A stretch of DNA of 64,000 nucleotides from Bin75 sp965223955 (lineage in GTDB: Bacteria; Nitrospirota; Nitrospiria; Nitrospirales; UBA8639): contig OZ245029.1 in assembly GCA_965223955.1 (NCBI GenBank), positions 1,178,001-1,242,000 on the forward strand, in the 5' to 3' direction. Below the pieces are notes generated by a model. It was not told where the DNA came from, made no database searches, and was given only the letters and a program-made list of their open reading frames with translations. How positions within the stretch are numbered: position 1 is the stretch's first letter; the number at the start of each line of letters is the position of its first letter. Shown one piece after another: positions 24,376 to 33,600 of the stretch. The translations under genes were made by a program, and so were the position numbers.

Positions 24376-25266
24376 ATGAGCCTCGATTATGTCAAGTTTA
24401 CACCAGGTTTTGGAAAGTTCATGCCTAAAGAATATCGGGATATGGTGGAGCATGGTCCATTTGGGAAAAAAACCTCAGTCTCTCAAGTGGGAACCTTTAA
24501 GGAGATTTTAGAAGAACATCCGATGTGTGCGGGATGTGCCATGACCCTCTTCATTCGGCTGGCTGTCATTGCCTTTCCGAATCCGGAAGATACCATCACG
24601 GTCGGGACGGCGGGTTGTGGCCGGCTGGCGATCTCGCAAGCAGCCATCCCATTCGTGTACGGCAATTATGGGGACCAGAATGGGGTTGCCAGTGGATTGA
24701 CCCGCGGCCTTCGTCTGCGGTTTGGTGACAAACCGAAGGACGTGGTCGTGATGGCGGGAGACGGCGGCATGGCTGATATCGGGTTCGCCCAAACCCTGCA
24801 CTCGTGGTTCAGAAAAGAAAAATTCACCACCATTATGTTGGACAATGAAGTCTATGGAAATACCGGCGGCCAGGAAAGTGGGATGACGAACAAGAATCAG
24901 GTATTGAAAATGGCGCCGCTCGGGAAGAAGTTCGAGAAAATGGATATGTTGGGTATGGCAAAAGTTGCCGGTTGCGCGTACGTGGCGACGGTGGTTCCCA
25001 ATAACCCACGGCGAGTTGAAAGTGTGATCAAAAAGGCCGTGCTGGTCGCAAGAGAAATCGGCCCCAGCTACATCCAGGCCTACACGTCCTGTAATATCGA
25101 ATACGCGATTCCAACGGACAAGGTGCTGGAAGACTGCAAAACCGTGGAGGACGACCGCTACAAATTTTCAGAATACATTACGGATGAAGCCAAGGAGTAT
25201 TTGTCCCAGTTGTACGGGTACAGAGAATATCTCCCGAAACCCGCGGCCGCCGTAGGAAAGCGGTAA
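24376..25266 (+). CDS. 2-oxoacid:ferredoxin oxidoreductase, beta subunit (TPP-binding)
   Basis: 296 residues. The thiamine-diphosphate motif 'VMAGDGGMADIGFAQTLHSWFRKEKFTTIMLDNEVYGNTGGQ' and the CxxC-type 'HPMCAGCAM' for a [4Fe-4S] cluster identify the beta subunit. In the rTCA cycle such enzymes fix CO2 onto acetyl-CoA or succinyl-CoA with reduced ferredoxin. It is the first gene of a beta-gamma-delta-epsilon-alpha operon like those of Hydrogenobacter and Nitrospira. Sequence alone does not show whether pyruvate or 2-oxoglutarate is the product. GGGGGA precedes the ATG. Confidence 0.93.
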   Translation: MSLDYVKFTPGFGKFMPKEYRDMVEHGPFGKKTSVSQVGTFKEILEEHPMCAGCAMTLFIRLAVIAFPNPEDTITVGTAGCGRLAISQAAIPFVYGNYGDQNGVASGLTRGLRLRFGDKPKDVVVMAGDGGMADIGFAQTLHSWFRKEKFTTIMLDNEVYGNTGGQESGMTNKNQVLKMAPLGKKFEKMDMLGMAKVAGCAYVATVVPNNPRRVESVIKKAVLVAREIGPSYIQAYTSCNIEYAIPTDKVLEDCKTVEDDRYKFSEYITDEAKEYLSQLYGYREYLPKPAAAVGKR

Positions 25267-25327
25267 GGCTGGTCGACTGAGGGAGGAAGGATTGGTGCGT
25301 ACGTGACGAGAGAGGAGGGTGTAGACA

Positions 25328-26032
25328 ATGGCGATTCGTTTTAACATTCGTATGGCAGGAGTCGGAGGACAAGGGGTCGTCACGGGCTCTCATATCTTCA
25401 GTACAGGGGTGATCAATGCCGGCGGAGAGAGCACGATCGTGCCTTTTTATGGTTCCGAAAAGCGAATGGCGCCAGTGGAAAGTTACGTGAGGGTCTCTGA
25501 TGAGCCGATTTATGAAATCGGCGAAATCACGTTCCCCCACATTATCATGATCTTCCACCCGCAGGTGATTACCCATGGGAAAAGCTACACGAATCCATTT
25601 TACTTTGGATTGAAAAAGGACGGGATTGCCCTGATCAACCACGATGGTCCGATGAGACTCGAGCCTGACCAGGAGCGTGAACTCGCCGAACTGAATGCCA
25701 GACTGTTCTATCTGCCCGCAACGACACTTTCGCTTGACGTGGCCGGAATCGACTTGGCCACGAATATGGCCATGGTGGGCGCCATGGGCGCCATTACGAG
25801 TCTCACGAATATGGAGGCCCTGGCCCAAGCGGTGAAAGATCGATTCCTCGGAAAAGGATTTGTGGTATCCGGAGGAACGGCAGCCTTGGATAGTGTGGTC
25901 GAGAGGAAGTTCAAGAAGAAACAGGAATTGATCGATAAGAATCTGGCGGTGGTCCAGGCGGCGTGGGAATATGCCATAGAACACAATTGGGTTCAACCGA
26001 AACAGACGTCCAGCACGCCGGCTATGGCGTAG
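25328..26032 (+). CDS. 2-oxoacid:ferredoxin oxidoreductase, gamma subunit
   Basis: 234 residues. 'IRMAGVGGQGVVTGSHIFSTGVINAGGESTIVPFYGSEKRMAPVESYVRVSDEPI' is the gamma-domain signature (G-x-G-G-Q-G plus a substrate-facing loop). It packs beside alpha and beta in the catalytic core. A strong AGGAGG site precedes the ATG. Second gene of the operon. Confidence 0.93.
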   Translation: MAIRFNIRMAGVGGQGVVTGSHIFSTGVINAGGESTIVPFYGSEKRMAPVESYVRVSDEPIYEIGEITFPHIIMIFHPQVITHGKSYTNPFYFGLKKDGIALINHDGPMRLEPDQERELAELNARLFYLPATTLSLDVAGIDLATNMAMVGAMGAITSLTNMEALAQAVKDRFLGKGFVVSGGTAALDSVVERKFKKKQELIDKNLAVVQAAWEYAIEHNWVQPKQTSSTPAMA

Positions 26033-26056
26033 CTTTAACCGACGAGAGAGGCCTGT

Positions 26057-26386
26057 ATGTATTTAGTTGCGAATATCGATACCGAAATTTGTGCAGCCAC
26101 GAGTTGCAAGTTGTGCACGCAATATTGTCCTGAGGCCAATACCATCCTGTATGACAATGCGGCCGGCGAGGATAAAGGGTTCAAATATGGAGCCGCCTAT
26201 GTTGCCGTGGACCGCTGTAAGGGATGTGCGCAGTGTGTCTGGGTGTGTGACAACATGGCCAAGCACAATGCCATCAAAATGGAAATGATTGATCAAATCG
26301 GTGACACGGCCCTGACTGAAAACGTGACCTATGGCGAAAAAACGAGCCATGCACTCTTAGCCAATCCCGTTCGAGGGCAAATGTAA
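26057..26386 (+). CDS. 2-oxoacid:ferredoxin oxidoreductase, delta subunit (ferredoxin-like)
   Basis: 109 residues. Two cluster-binding stretches: C-x4-C-x2-C-x3-CP (CAATSCKLCTQYCPE) and C-x2-C-x2-C-x3-C (CKGCAQCVWVCDN, with Asp instead of the usual Pro after the last Cys). It carries electrons between external ferredoxin and the TPP site. Third gene of the operon, 24 bp after gamma. Confidence 0.92.
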   Translation: MYLVANIDTEICAATSCKLCTQYCPEANTILYDNAAGEDKGFKYGAAYVAVDRCKGCAQCVWVCDNMAKHNAIKMEMIDQIGDTALTENVTYGEKTSHALLANPVRGQM

Positions 26387-26452
26387 GGGATGGCGTGTAG
26401 ATCACAAGGGTGGTATTCGTCTCAACCCGGAAACAATGAGTGGAGGACATAA

Positions 26453-27208
26453 GTGGAAGCAACCAATTTAGAAAGAATCGTTGAACCGGGTCCGGCGGGA
26501 TTTCATCCCCCGTCCGCGGCCGAATTGGGTGTCCTTCCCCCGATACCGGATCATGGACTGACGTTTGGCCATGAAGTTCCGGAAGAACAGGCGATGGAAG
26601 AAATGGCCAGAGCCATGTTGACGAGAAAAAATGCGACGATTTTCCCCGGTCCCCTGGTGTTATGGAATTGGAATGCCCACGCGGCCGAGAAAGCCAGAGC
26701 CGTCTTGGAACTCGCGGCCCAAATCCCGGATGTGCTCGTGATCCCGATGCCCGATTATCGTCCCAAATATCCGAAGATCGAGCCGGAAGAAGTGATCAAC
26801 CCCAATCATCCCAATCTCACGATTTGGGGGAATAAAATAGAAGCATGTATTTTCATTGGCGTGCATTGTCATTACGCCAATCTGACGCTGAAAATGATTC
26901 GAGCCGGGACGAATTGCTGGACGTCGGCGATTTGCGCGGAACAGGGCCATGAAGATGCCATGTTCACGGTTCGGGATTCCGATGCAACCAAGATTCGAAA
27001 GGTGACGCAGGTGTTCAAGCGCATTCGTGAGGAAATGGGGATTGCGTTGCCGGACAATGGCGAGAGTGTCCGTTTCACGGGGTTGCAATCCCGCGTGCAT
27101 GACGGCAAAACGCATACGAATCCTTTAGACATTCCACTGGGAGAAGGTGGGACGGCAAGTGCTGCGGTCTTTGGGCATAAAACCGAAGATATGCAGCGTG
27201 AGGGCTAG
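26453..27208 (+). CDS. 2-oxoacid:ferredoxin oxidoreductase, epsilon-type subunit
   Basis: 251 residues from a GTG preceded by GGAGG. Contains no CxxC clusters; the central part 'LVLWNWNAHAAEKARAVLELAAQIPDVLVIPMPDYRPKYPKIEPEEVINPNHPNLTIWGNKIEACIFIGVHCHYANLTLKMIRAGTNC' resembles the extra subunit of five-part enzymes of Hydrogenobacter and Nitrospira. Its exact role is unsettled. The gene order makes the assignment much safer than sequence alone. Confidence 0.85.
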   Translation: MEATNLERIVEPGPAGFHPPSAAELGVLPPIPDHGLTFGHEVPEEQAMEEMARAMLTRKNATIFPGPLVLWNWNAHAAEKARAVLELAAQIPDVLVIPMPDYRPKYPKIEPEEVINPNHPNLTIWGNKIEACIFIGVHCHYANLTLKMIRAGTNCWTSAICAEQGHEDAMFTVRDSDATKIRKVTQVFKRIREEMGIALPDNGESVRFTGLQSRVHDGKTHTNPLDIPLGEGGTASAAVFGHKTEDMQREG

Positions 27209-27279
27209 GCCCATTATGTTCGATCACACAACCCCGGAAATTTGGTCTGGGATTGTCGCCACCCTAGAGGGGGTAAGCC

Positions 27280-28626
27280 ATGAGTGAAGCATTAGAAACA
27301 GAAGTCAAAACGAATCCGCAAGGCGACCTGATTACCAGTACGGCTCCTGCCCCTCCCAGTCCGGGTAAGAAACAGGATCCGCATGCGGAGGCCAAACGGC
27401 AACAGGTGGTGTCCCCGGAGCACATGTTTTTCGAGGCGCCGCGTGAGCGGGAATTCATTACGGGCAGTGAAGCCGCAAAAGAAGCCGTTCGCCGATCCAA
27501 CGTTGATCTCTCTATCGCCTATCCGATTACACCCCAAAGTGAAACCATGCAGTTGATCGGGGTGTTGTATGGAGAAGGGTACGTCAAGGAATATTATCGG
27601 GGCGAGGAAGAATACGGCGTCATGTCGGCCATTGCCGGCGGGTCCCGTGCCGGCGTGCGGTGTTTTACCGCGACGGCCGGACCGGGCACGTTGCGGGGGC
27701 TTGAACCGATTGCCTCATGGCCGGGACACCGCCTTCCCGCCGTGGCCATGTTTACCTGCCGGGTGGTGAATGCTCCGTTAGCCATTCAGCCTGACAATAT
27801 TGAAATTGCGTACTTATTGAATTGCGGCATGATCATCTTTCACGCCGAGAATCAGCAAGATTTGTTTGATTACATCATGAAGGCGTTCATTATCAGTGAA
27901 AGGAATGACGTGACCCTTCCGGTTGGGGTGTGCTGCGATGGGTTTTTCGTGACCCATGCACGGGGCTATTGCACCATGCCGGATCGAGGCATCAAATTGC
28001 CGCCACGAGATGCCTGGAGAGGTGCCGTTCCCGTCTTGGATGCGGAAAATCCTCCGGCCAGATTGTCACGGGATGCGCCCGTCCAAAAATCGAATTTCAT
28101 GGCGTACAATATCCACGCCGTGTGGCAACAAGAGATCTGGGCGGCGGTGGAACGGTCACGTAAATACATCGACCAATACATGGACGGCTTGATCGAGACG
28201 AAAGACGTTGAGGGTGCCGACGTGCTGCTGATTGCGTCGGGAAGCGCCGCTGCGCAGTCACGCGAAGCCATCCGGATGTGCAAAGAAAAAGGCATTCAGG
28301 CGGGGTTGATCAAGGTGAAATCGCTTCGACCGTTCCCTAGCAGGGAATTGCGGCAACTGTGCGCCAAGGCCAAACTGATTGTGGTGCCGGAATTCAATTA
28401 CGTCGGGTGGTTGGCCAAAGACGTGGCGACGGCCATTTATGGCTACTCGAAAGCCAAAATCGTGGCAGGACCCCACGTCTATGGTGGCATGTCCATGCCG
28501 GTGGAAATGATCTTCGACGAGATCGAATGTGGGCTGACGGGGAGAAAGTCGGCGACGGTTCCTTCTTCCGCTATCATGGGCGCTGTCGACCCGGAAGCCG
28601 TCGCTCACTTTATGCAAAACATTTAA
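27280..28626 (+). CDS. 2-oxoacid:ferredoxin oxidoreductase, alpha subunit
   Basis: 448 residues. Pyrimidine-binding domain of the transketolase type ('GSEAAKEAVRRSNVDLSIAYPITPQSETMQLIGVLY', 'GVMSAIAGGSRAGVRCFTATAGPGTLRGLEPIASWPGHRLPAVAM') and a C-terminal domain ('DVLLIASGSAAAQSREAIRMCKEKGIQAGLIKVKSLRPFPSRELRQL'). The first 45 residues form a Pro/Lys-rich tail of unclear purpose. Last gene of the operon, followed by a strong terminator. Confidence 0.93.
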   Translation: MSEALETEVKTNPQGDLITSTAPAPPSPGKKQDPHAEAKRQQVVSPEHMFFEAPREREFITGSEAAKEAVRRSNVDLSIAYPITPQSETMQLIGVLYGEGYVKEYYRGEEEYGVMSAIAGGSRAGVRCFTATAGPGTLRGLEPIASWPGHRLPAVAMFTCRVVNAPLAIQPDNIEIAYLLNCGMIIFHAENQQDLFDYIMKAFIISERNDVTLPVGVCCDGFFVTHARGYCTMPDRGIKLPPRDAWRGAVPVLDAENPPARLSRDAPVQKSNFMAYNIHAVWQQEIWAAVERSRKYIDQYMDGLIETKDVEGADVLLIASGSAAAQSREAIRMCKEKGIQAGLIKVKSLRPFPSRELRQLCAKAKLIVVPEFNYVGWLAKDVATAIYGYSKAKIVAGPHVYGGMSMPVEMIFDEIECGLTGRKSATVPSSAIMGAVDPEAVAHFMQNI

Positions 28627-28660
28627 AAAAGTTTGTCATACGGTCTGTTGTGATTTTCGA

Positions 28661-28698
28661 AAAAGCCTGCCTCAATTCCGTTGAGGTAGGCTTTTTTA
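28661..28698 (+). terminator. Rho-independent terminator of the oxidoreductase operon
   Basis: AAAAGCCTGCCTCAA - ttccg - TTGAGGTAGGCTTTTTT: a 15-bp stem with one G-U pair and a T6 tail, 35 bp after the alpha-subunit stop. Confidence 0.93.
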
Positions 28699-28723
28699 TT
28701 GTACGTACGTATCACGGTTCGGG

Positions 28724-29494
28724 ATGAATATCTTAATCACCAATGACGACGGCGTCGAATCTTCCGGTCTCCGCATCCTTGCGAAACACCTGAAGAACCT
28801 CGGCAACGTGTGGGTTGTGGCTCCCGAACGACCACAGAACGCCATGGGGCGAGCCATTACCCTGCATAAGCCTCTACGATTGAAGCAAATCGGTCGGCAA
28901 GTCTTTTCAGCGAACGGAACGCCGTCGGATTGCGTCATCTTAGCCGTGGGACAGGTACTTCGGGATCAGCCGATCCATTTGGTGGTGTCGGGGATCAACA
29001 AAGGGCTGAATCTTGGTGACGACGTGACCAATTCCGGAACCGTGGCCGCGGCTCTCGAAGGCGCGATCCGCGGCATTCCCTCGATGGCCGTGTCGCTGGA
29101 TGGCCTGAAAAGATTTCGATTCCCGGCGGCGGCCCGGGTCGCGGTCGAGGTGGCAACCCTGGTCCTGAAGGAGGGGCTGCCGACCGAGACGTTATTGAAC
29201 GTCAACGTGCCCGACGTTCCGGCTGAAGCCCTGACGGGGGTGCAGGTCACGTCGTTAAGCCGGCGACAGTACCGCAATTCCGTTATTGAAAACGTCGATC
29301 CACGGGGGAACGCGTATTATTGGATCGCAGGAGAACAGGTGACCTGGAACCGAAGAAAGAATTCCGACGTGGATGCCATTGCCGACAAAAAGGTCTCCTT
29401 GACGCCGCTGCATTTCGATATGACGCAGTACCGCGCCATAAAAAAGTTAACGGCATGGGAATCCGCGTTGTCAAAGCGAACGAGGTCATCCTGA
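28724..29494 (+). CDS. surE: 5'/3'-nucleotidase SurE
   Basis: 256 residues. The N-terminal 'MNILITNDDGVESSGL' carries the metal-binding N-D-D; the later 'VVSGINKGLNLGDDVTNSGTVAAALEGAIRGIPSMAVS' holds the conserved Asn/Ser ligands. Dephosphorylates nucleoside monophosphates under stress. In other bacteria it often sits beside the protein-repair methyltransferase gene pcm; here the next gene is a DedA-like one 19 bp downstream. Confidence 0.95.
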   Translation: MNILITNDDGVESSGLRILAKHLKNLGNVWVVAPERPQNAMGRAITLHKPLRLKQIGRQVFSANGTPSDCVILAVGQVLRDQPIHLVVSGINKGLNLGDDVTNSGTVAAALEGAIRGIPSMAVSLDGLKRFRFPAAARVAVEVATLVLKEGLPTETLLNVNVPDVPAEALTGVQVTSLSRRQYRNSVIENVDPRGNAYYWIAGEQVTWNRRKNSDVDAIADKKVSLTPLHFDMTQYRAIKKLTAWESALSKRTRSS

Positions 29495-29513
29495 GGGGTG
29501 GCGACGGGACATC

Positions 29514-30122
29514 ATGTTCCAGGCACTGTATCAGTGGATAGTCTCCTGGTCGGAATCGCCGTACGCGGACCCCGCGTTGTTTCTGCTGGCGTTTGCAGAG
29601 TCCTCCGTCTTTCCGATTCCCCCTGACGTCTTACTGATGGTGTTGACCCTGGGGAATCCATCGTGGGGCCTGTATTACGCGGCGATTACCACCGTCGGCT
29701 CCGTCTTGGGGGGCATGTTCGGCTATCTCATCGGGTGGTGGGGAGGGAAGCCGCTCCTGCTTCGGCTGATGGGGCAAGACCGCGTCTCCACAATCCATGA
29801 CACGTTTCAACGGTATGAGGGCTGGGCGATCCTGATTGCAGGCCTGACCCCTGTTCCCTATAAAGTGTGTACAATCGGGGCCGGCGCGTTCTATGTTAAT
29901 TTTCGAGTATTCGTCGTGGCGTCTCTGGTCAGCCGGGGCGCCAGGTTTTTTCTGGTAGCCGGTACGTTGCAACTGTTGGGTCCGTGGGTCAAAGAAGTCC
30001 TGGAGCAATACTTCAATCTGTTCACCGTCGTCCTGGTGACGTGCCTTGTTCTCGGATATTGGATCGTCAAACGGCAAACGAAAAAGGCCCTGACCCCTTC
30101 CGCTTCGCCGAACTCTGAATGA
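29514..30122 (+). CDS. DedA/VTT-family membrane protein (YqaA-like)
   Basis: 202 residues, four to five membrane segments with the VTT-type motifs 'FAESSVFPIPPDVLLMVLTLGNPSWGLYYAAITTVGSVLGGMFGYLIGWWGG' and 'TPVPYKVCTIGAGAFYVNFRVFVVASLVSRGARFFLVAG'. Members are implicated in lipid-carrier recycling (e.g. undecaprenyl phosphate and aminophospholipid flipping in better-studied relatives). Second gene of a surE-dedA-cysS-rlmB run. Confidence 0.87.
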   Translation: MFQALYQWIVSWSESPYADPALFLLAFAESSVFPIPPDVLLMVLTLGNPSWGLYYAAITTVGSVLGGMFGYLIGWWGGKPLLLRLMGQDRVSTIHDTFQRYEGWAILIAGLTPVPYKVCTIGAGAFYVNFRVFVVASLVSRGARFFLVAGTLQLLGPWVKEVLEQYFNLFTVVLVTCLVLGYWIVKRQTKKALTPSASPNSE

Positions 30123-30129
30123 ACGCTCC

Positions 30130-31590
30130 GTGAAGATTTTCAACACCCTGACGAATCAAAAAGAACCGTTCGTGCCCATCACGCCTCCCCGCGTGGGCAT
30201 CTACGTCTGCGGTGTCACCGTGTACGATGAATGTCATGTGGGCCATGCCCGAAGTGCGATCGTCTTTGACGTGCTGCGGCGGTATCTCGCGTATCGAGGC
30301 TATGACGTGACCTACGTCAAAAACTTCACCGACGTGGATGATAAGATCATCAACCGGGCGGCGGAGGAAGGCATCCCCTGGGACGGAGTCGTCGAGAAAT
30401 ATATGCAGGCGTACGCCCGTGACATGAAAAGGTTGGGCGTCGGCACTCCGGACGTTGAACCGCGGGCCACGGAACACATGCCGGAGATTCTTCAGATGAT
30501 CCGCACGATACTGGAAAAAGGATTCGCCTACCGGGTCGACGGCGACGTCTATTATCGGGTGTCGGCTTTTCCGGAATACGGCCGGTTGAGTAAACGTCAC
30601 CTCGAAGACATGCAAGCCGGGGCGAGAGTCGAAGTGGATGAACGAAAACAGGACCCCATGGACTTCGCCTTATGGAAAGCGGCCAAACCCGGGGAACCGG
30701 CCTGGGAGAGTCCCTGGGGACCGGGCCGGCCAGGCTGGCACATCGAGTGTTCGGCCATGTCCGTACGCCATTTGGGCGCAACCTTCGACATTCATGGAGG
30801 CGGCAAAGACTTGACCTTTCCTCACCATGAAAATGAAATTGCGCAGTCCCGTGCCGCAACGGAACAAGCGTTCGCCCGATATTGGGTGCATAACGGGTTC
30901 GTCACCATTGACGAAGAAAAGATGTCGAAGTCGTTGGGGAATTTTTTTACCGTACGAGATATTTTCGATCAATCGAATTGTCCGGAACCCGTGACGGCCG
31001 AGGCGATACGCTACTTTTTGCTCTCGACCCATTATCGTGGAGACGTAAATTTTTCCAACCTGGCAGTGGCAGAAGCCAAATCCGCGTTGGATAACGTCTA
31101 TGACCTCTTCAGCCGTCTCTCCGAGAAGCCTGGTCCCGGTCCGGACCCCAAGGCGTCTTTGGGAAAGGCCATGACTCGATTTCAGCAGGCGTTTGAAGAA
31201 GCCATGGACGATGATCTGAATACACCCAAGGCGTTGGCGGAATGCCAGCAACTTCGGGCCGTGACCAACCAGGTCCTGCAAGGGGGGCTGTCCGAGAAGG
31301 GCCGGCAGGAGATTCGAGAAATTTTTCGGCAATGTGGCGCGCCGTTAGGCTTGTTTCAACTCAACGAAAACGAGTGGGTGTTTCGTGAGTTGGATTTCGG
31401 CCTGGAACAATGCCGGACGCGCGCTGAGCAGGAGTGCACCGATGAGTGGATTCAAGAACAGATTCGACAAAGGGCCGAAGCGCGGGAGCGAAAAGACTTC
31501 GCCGCCGCCGACCACATCCGAGAAGCCTTGGCGGCCAAAGGGATTTTCCTCGAAGACCGCCCGGACGGAGGCACCCGGTGGAAGCGATGA
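30130..31590 (+). CDS. cysS: Cysteinyl-tRNA synthetase
   Basis: 486 residues, class I. 'VGIYVCGVTVYDECHVGHAR' holds the zinc-binding Cys (C27) and the HIGH variant HVGH (36-39); 'EEKMSKSLGNFFTV' is the KMSKS loop. Further zinc ligands in 'WHIECSAM' and 'HGGGKDLTFPHHENEIAQS' are present. GTG start. The tail 'RKDFAAADHIREALAAKGIFLEDRPDGGTRWKR' is normal for CysS. Its last 149 bases also encode the beginning of rlmB in another frame. Confidence 0.97.
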   Translation: MKIFNTLTNQKEPFVPITPPRVGIYVCGVTVYDECHVGHARSAIVFDVLRRYLAYRGYDVTYVKNFTDVDDKIINRAAEEGIPWDGVVEKYMQAYARDMKRLGVGTPDVEPRATEHMPEILQMIRTILEKGFAYRVDGDVYYRVSAFPEYGRLSKRHLEDMQAGARVEVDERKQDPMDFALWKAAKPGEPAWESPWGPGRPGWHIECSAMSVRHLGATFDIHGGGKDLTFPHHENEIAQSRAATEQAFARYWVHNGFVTIDEEKMSKSLGNFFTVRDIFDQSNCPEPVTAEAIRYFLLSTHYRGDVNFSNLAVAEAKSALDNVYDLFSRLSEKPGPGPDPKASLGKAMTRFQQAFEEAMDDDLNTPKALAECQQLRAVTNQVLQGGLSEKGRQEIREIFRQCGAPLGLFQLNENEWVFRELDFGLEQCRTRAEQECTDEWIQEQIRQRAEARERKDFAAADHIREALAAKGIFLEDRPDGGTRWKR

Positions 31591-32374
31591 GGCCGGCGAC
31601 TTCCTGTTTGGGATTCGGGCGGTCACGGAGGCGTTGCGATCCGGGTCGCGAACGTTTATAAAAATCTTCCTGTCGCACCGCCATCGTCAATTTTCCCCGA
31701 TCATTCATTTCGCCAAAGTCCAAGGCGTTCCCTTGCAGGTTCAACCGCGTGAACGACTCGACCGACTGGTCCTCTCCGGAAATCATCAAGGCGTGGTGGC
31801 CCTGGTGGCGGCGAAGTCCTATGCCTCGGAGGATGAGATCCTCGGGCTTGCCGCGCAACAAGGGGAGCCGGGGTTTTTCCTTGCGCTCGACGGGGTGGAG
31901 GATCCGCAAAATTTCGGGGCGGTCCTCAGAACGGCTGCCACGGCGGGCATTCATGGGGTGTTTATTCCTGACCGTCGAGCCGTAGGCTTGACGGCGAGTG
32001 TGGCAAAAGCGTCCGCCGGCGCCGTCGAGCACGTTCGGGTGGCCCGGTGCGCCAATATCGGCAAACTGATCGAACGCTTGCAGGATCGTGCCGTGAACGC
32101 CGTGGCGTTGGATCCTCGCTCTCCCCGACTCTATACCGAACTGGATTTCAAGGGACCGACTTTATTGGTGTTTGGGGGAGAGGGAAAGGGACTCCGATCG
32201 AGGATCGTCGAACAGTGTCATGCTCACGCCCGCATTCCCATGCGCGGGGAGGTGAGTTCACTCAACGTTTCGGCAAGCGTGGCCGTGGTCGCGTATGAAG
32301 TGGTTCGTCAACGGATGGAAGGAGCGAAGGCGTTACCGAATTTGGATCAGCCCTTCTTGAATCGCCGCGTTTAA
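31442..32374 (+). CDS. rlmB: 23S rRNA (guanosine-2'-O)-methyltransferase, RlmB/TrmH family
   Basis: 310 residues. SPOUT fold with 'FFLALDGVEDPQNFGAVLRTAATAGIHGVFIP' (motif 1, catalytic N and R), 'LLVFGGEGKGLRSRI' and 'IPMRGEVSSLNVSASVAVVAYEVVRQR' (motifs 2-3). Two-domain RlmB layout: L30e-like substrate domain (from DFLFGIRAV) then SPOUT domain. No start codon exists in frame between 31442 and the conserved core, so the first 55 residues (basic, Ser/Pro/Lys-rich) overlap the end of cysS by 149 bp. AGGAG precedes the ATG at 31442. Confidence 0.9.
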   Translation: MSGFKNRFDKGPKRGSEKTSPPPTTSEKPWRPKGFSSKTARTEAPGGSDEAGDFLFGIRAVTEALRSGSRTFIKIFLSHRHRQFSPIIHFAKVQGVPLQVQPRERLDRLVLSGNHQGVVALVAAKSYASEDEILGLAAQQGEPGFFLALDGVEDPQNFGAVLRTAATAGIHGVFIPDRRAVGLTASVAKASAGAVEHVRVARCANIGKLIERLQDRAVNAVALDPRSPRLYTELDFKGPTLLVFGGEGKGLRSRIVEQCHAHARIPMRGEVSSLNVSASVAVVAYEVVRQRMEGAKALPNLDQPFLNRRV

Positions 32375-32596
32375 AAGTTGGGCGGCATTCGAGACGCGCA
32401 CCTTTTTCATCATATTGGCGCGATGGGCTTCTACGGTTTTGACGCTGATCGTGAGACGTTCGGCGATTTCTTTATTCTTGAGGCCGGACCAAATCAGTTG
32501 AAGGATTTCCTGTTCCCGTTCGGTGAGCGCTTCCGGGCGTTTTCGCCGAATCGGAGGCAGGTCTTTCTTGTTGCGCACTTTTGTTTGGACGGCCAT
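32333..32596 (-). CDS. LuxR-type helix-turn-helix regulator (DNA-binding domain only)
   Basis: 87 residues. After a basic 20-residue start comes a full GerE/LuxR domain: 'ALTEREQEILQLIWSGLKNKEIAERLTISVKTVEAHRANMMKKVRVSNAAQLLNAAIQEGLI'. No receiver or ligand domain, as in GerE-type stand-alone regulators. Convergent with rlmB and overlapping it by 42 bp; divergent from pilD. Confidence 0.85.
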   Translation of the reverse strand: MAVQTKVRNKKDLPPIRRKRPEALTEREQEILQLIWSGLKNKEIAERLTISVKTVEAHRANMMKKVRVSNAAQLLNAAIQEGLIQIR

Positions 32597-32723
32597 CGGG
32601 CACCGAATTTTTTCCCAAGATGAATTATGTAGGTAATACTAGCAGGGTATCCATTGAAAAGTAAAGTGGAACAGACGTTCTAATAGAAAAAACGTGAGCT
32701 TTTATGGAGTCACGACATATAGC

Positions 32724-33500
32724 ATGATGGATGCCCCAAACTCCTATATTTTGTTGTTTGTGGTGGGATTGGTCATAGGGAGTTTCCTGAACGTGTGTAT
32801 ATTGAGACTCCCACACGGGCAATCCGTCATCAGGCCCGGGTCCCGTTGCCCGCAATGCAAGACGTCCATTCGCTGGTTCGATAACGTTCCGCTCTTGAGT
32901 TTTTTCTGGTTGAGAGCACGCTGTCGATGGTGTGGGGGAAAGATTTCATGGCGCTATCCCCTGGTGGAATGTCTGAATGGAGCGGGCTATCTCGGGATCG
33001 TCTATACGTTCGGCTGGAACCGCAGCGCCCTCGTGTATGCGCTGTTGTTGTCGTTGCTGTTGGTCGTGATGATGATTGACGTCGATCATCTTGTGATCCC
33101 GGACGTCATTTCTCTCCCGGGCATGGTCATCGGCTTTTTCGCGGCGGCATTCATTCTTCCCTTGGGTTGGGTCGGTTCGTTGCTGGGCATCGCGTTGGGG
33201 GGAGGGATCCTGTGGGTGCTCGCGGCCGTCAGTCCTTACCTGTTTGGAAAGGAAGGAATGGGCGGTGGAGACATTAAACTCCTGGCGATGATCGGCGCGT
33301 TCCTCGGTTGGCAGCACGTGTGCATGACCTTGTTTCTCGCATCATGTGCAGGGGCGATGGTCGGCATTGGCCTCATGGCTTTCCGTGACATGAAGCGCGG
33401 TCAATACATCCCGTTTGGTCCGTTCCTGGCGTTGGGGGCGGTGACGTCACTGTTTTTTTATCAGGAACTGTTCGGCATGTATGAATCCATGTTTTCGTAG
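32724..33500 (+). CDS. pilD: Type IV prepilin leader peptidase / N-methyltransferase
   Basis: 258 residues, polytopic inner-membrane aspartyl protease. Four zinc-binding Cys (42, 45, 67, 70) sit in the cytoplasmic N-terminal loop; catalytic Asp residues are in MMIDVDH and GMGGGDIK, both needed. It cleaves after the Gly of prepilin leaders and methylates the new N-terminus; the three pilin-like genes just downstream have matching cleavage sites. The start is uncertain (ATG at 32724 or 32727; GTG at 32694). Confidence 0.94.
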   Translation: MMDAPNSYILLFVVGLVIGSFLNVCILRLPHGQSVIRPGSRCPQCKTSIRWFDNVPLLSFFWLRARCRWCGGKISWRYPLVECLNGAGYLGIVYTFGWNRSALVYALLLSLLLVVMMIDVDHLVIPDVISLPGMVIGFFAAAFILPLGWVGSLLGIALGGGILWVLAAVSPYLFGKEGMGGGDIKLLAMIGAFLGWQHVCMTLFLASCAGAMVGIGLMAFRDMKRGQYIPFGPFLALGAVTSLFFYQELFGMYESMFS

Positions 33501-33600
33501 CGAACGCAGGGAAGGATCGTTGAGCAGGCACTCTTGCAACCCCGGACGTTCCGTCTTGTGGAGACCCTTACACAAACGAGTGTGCATTCTTGCGCGTTCG

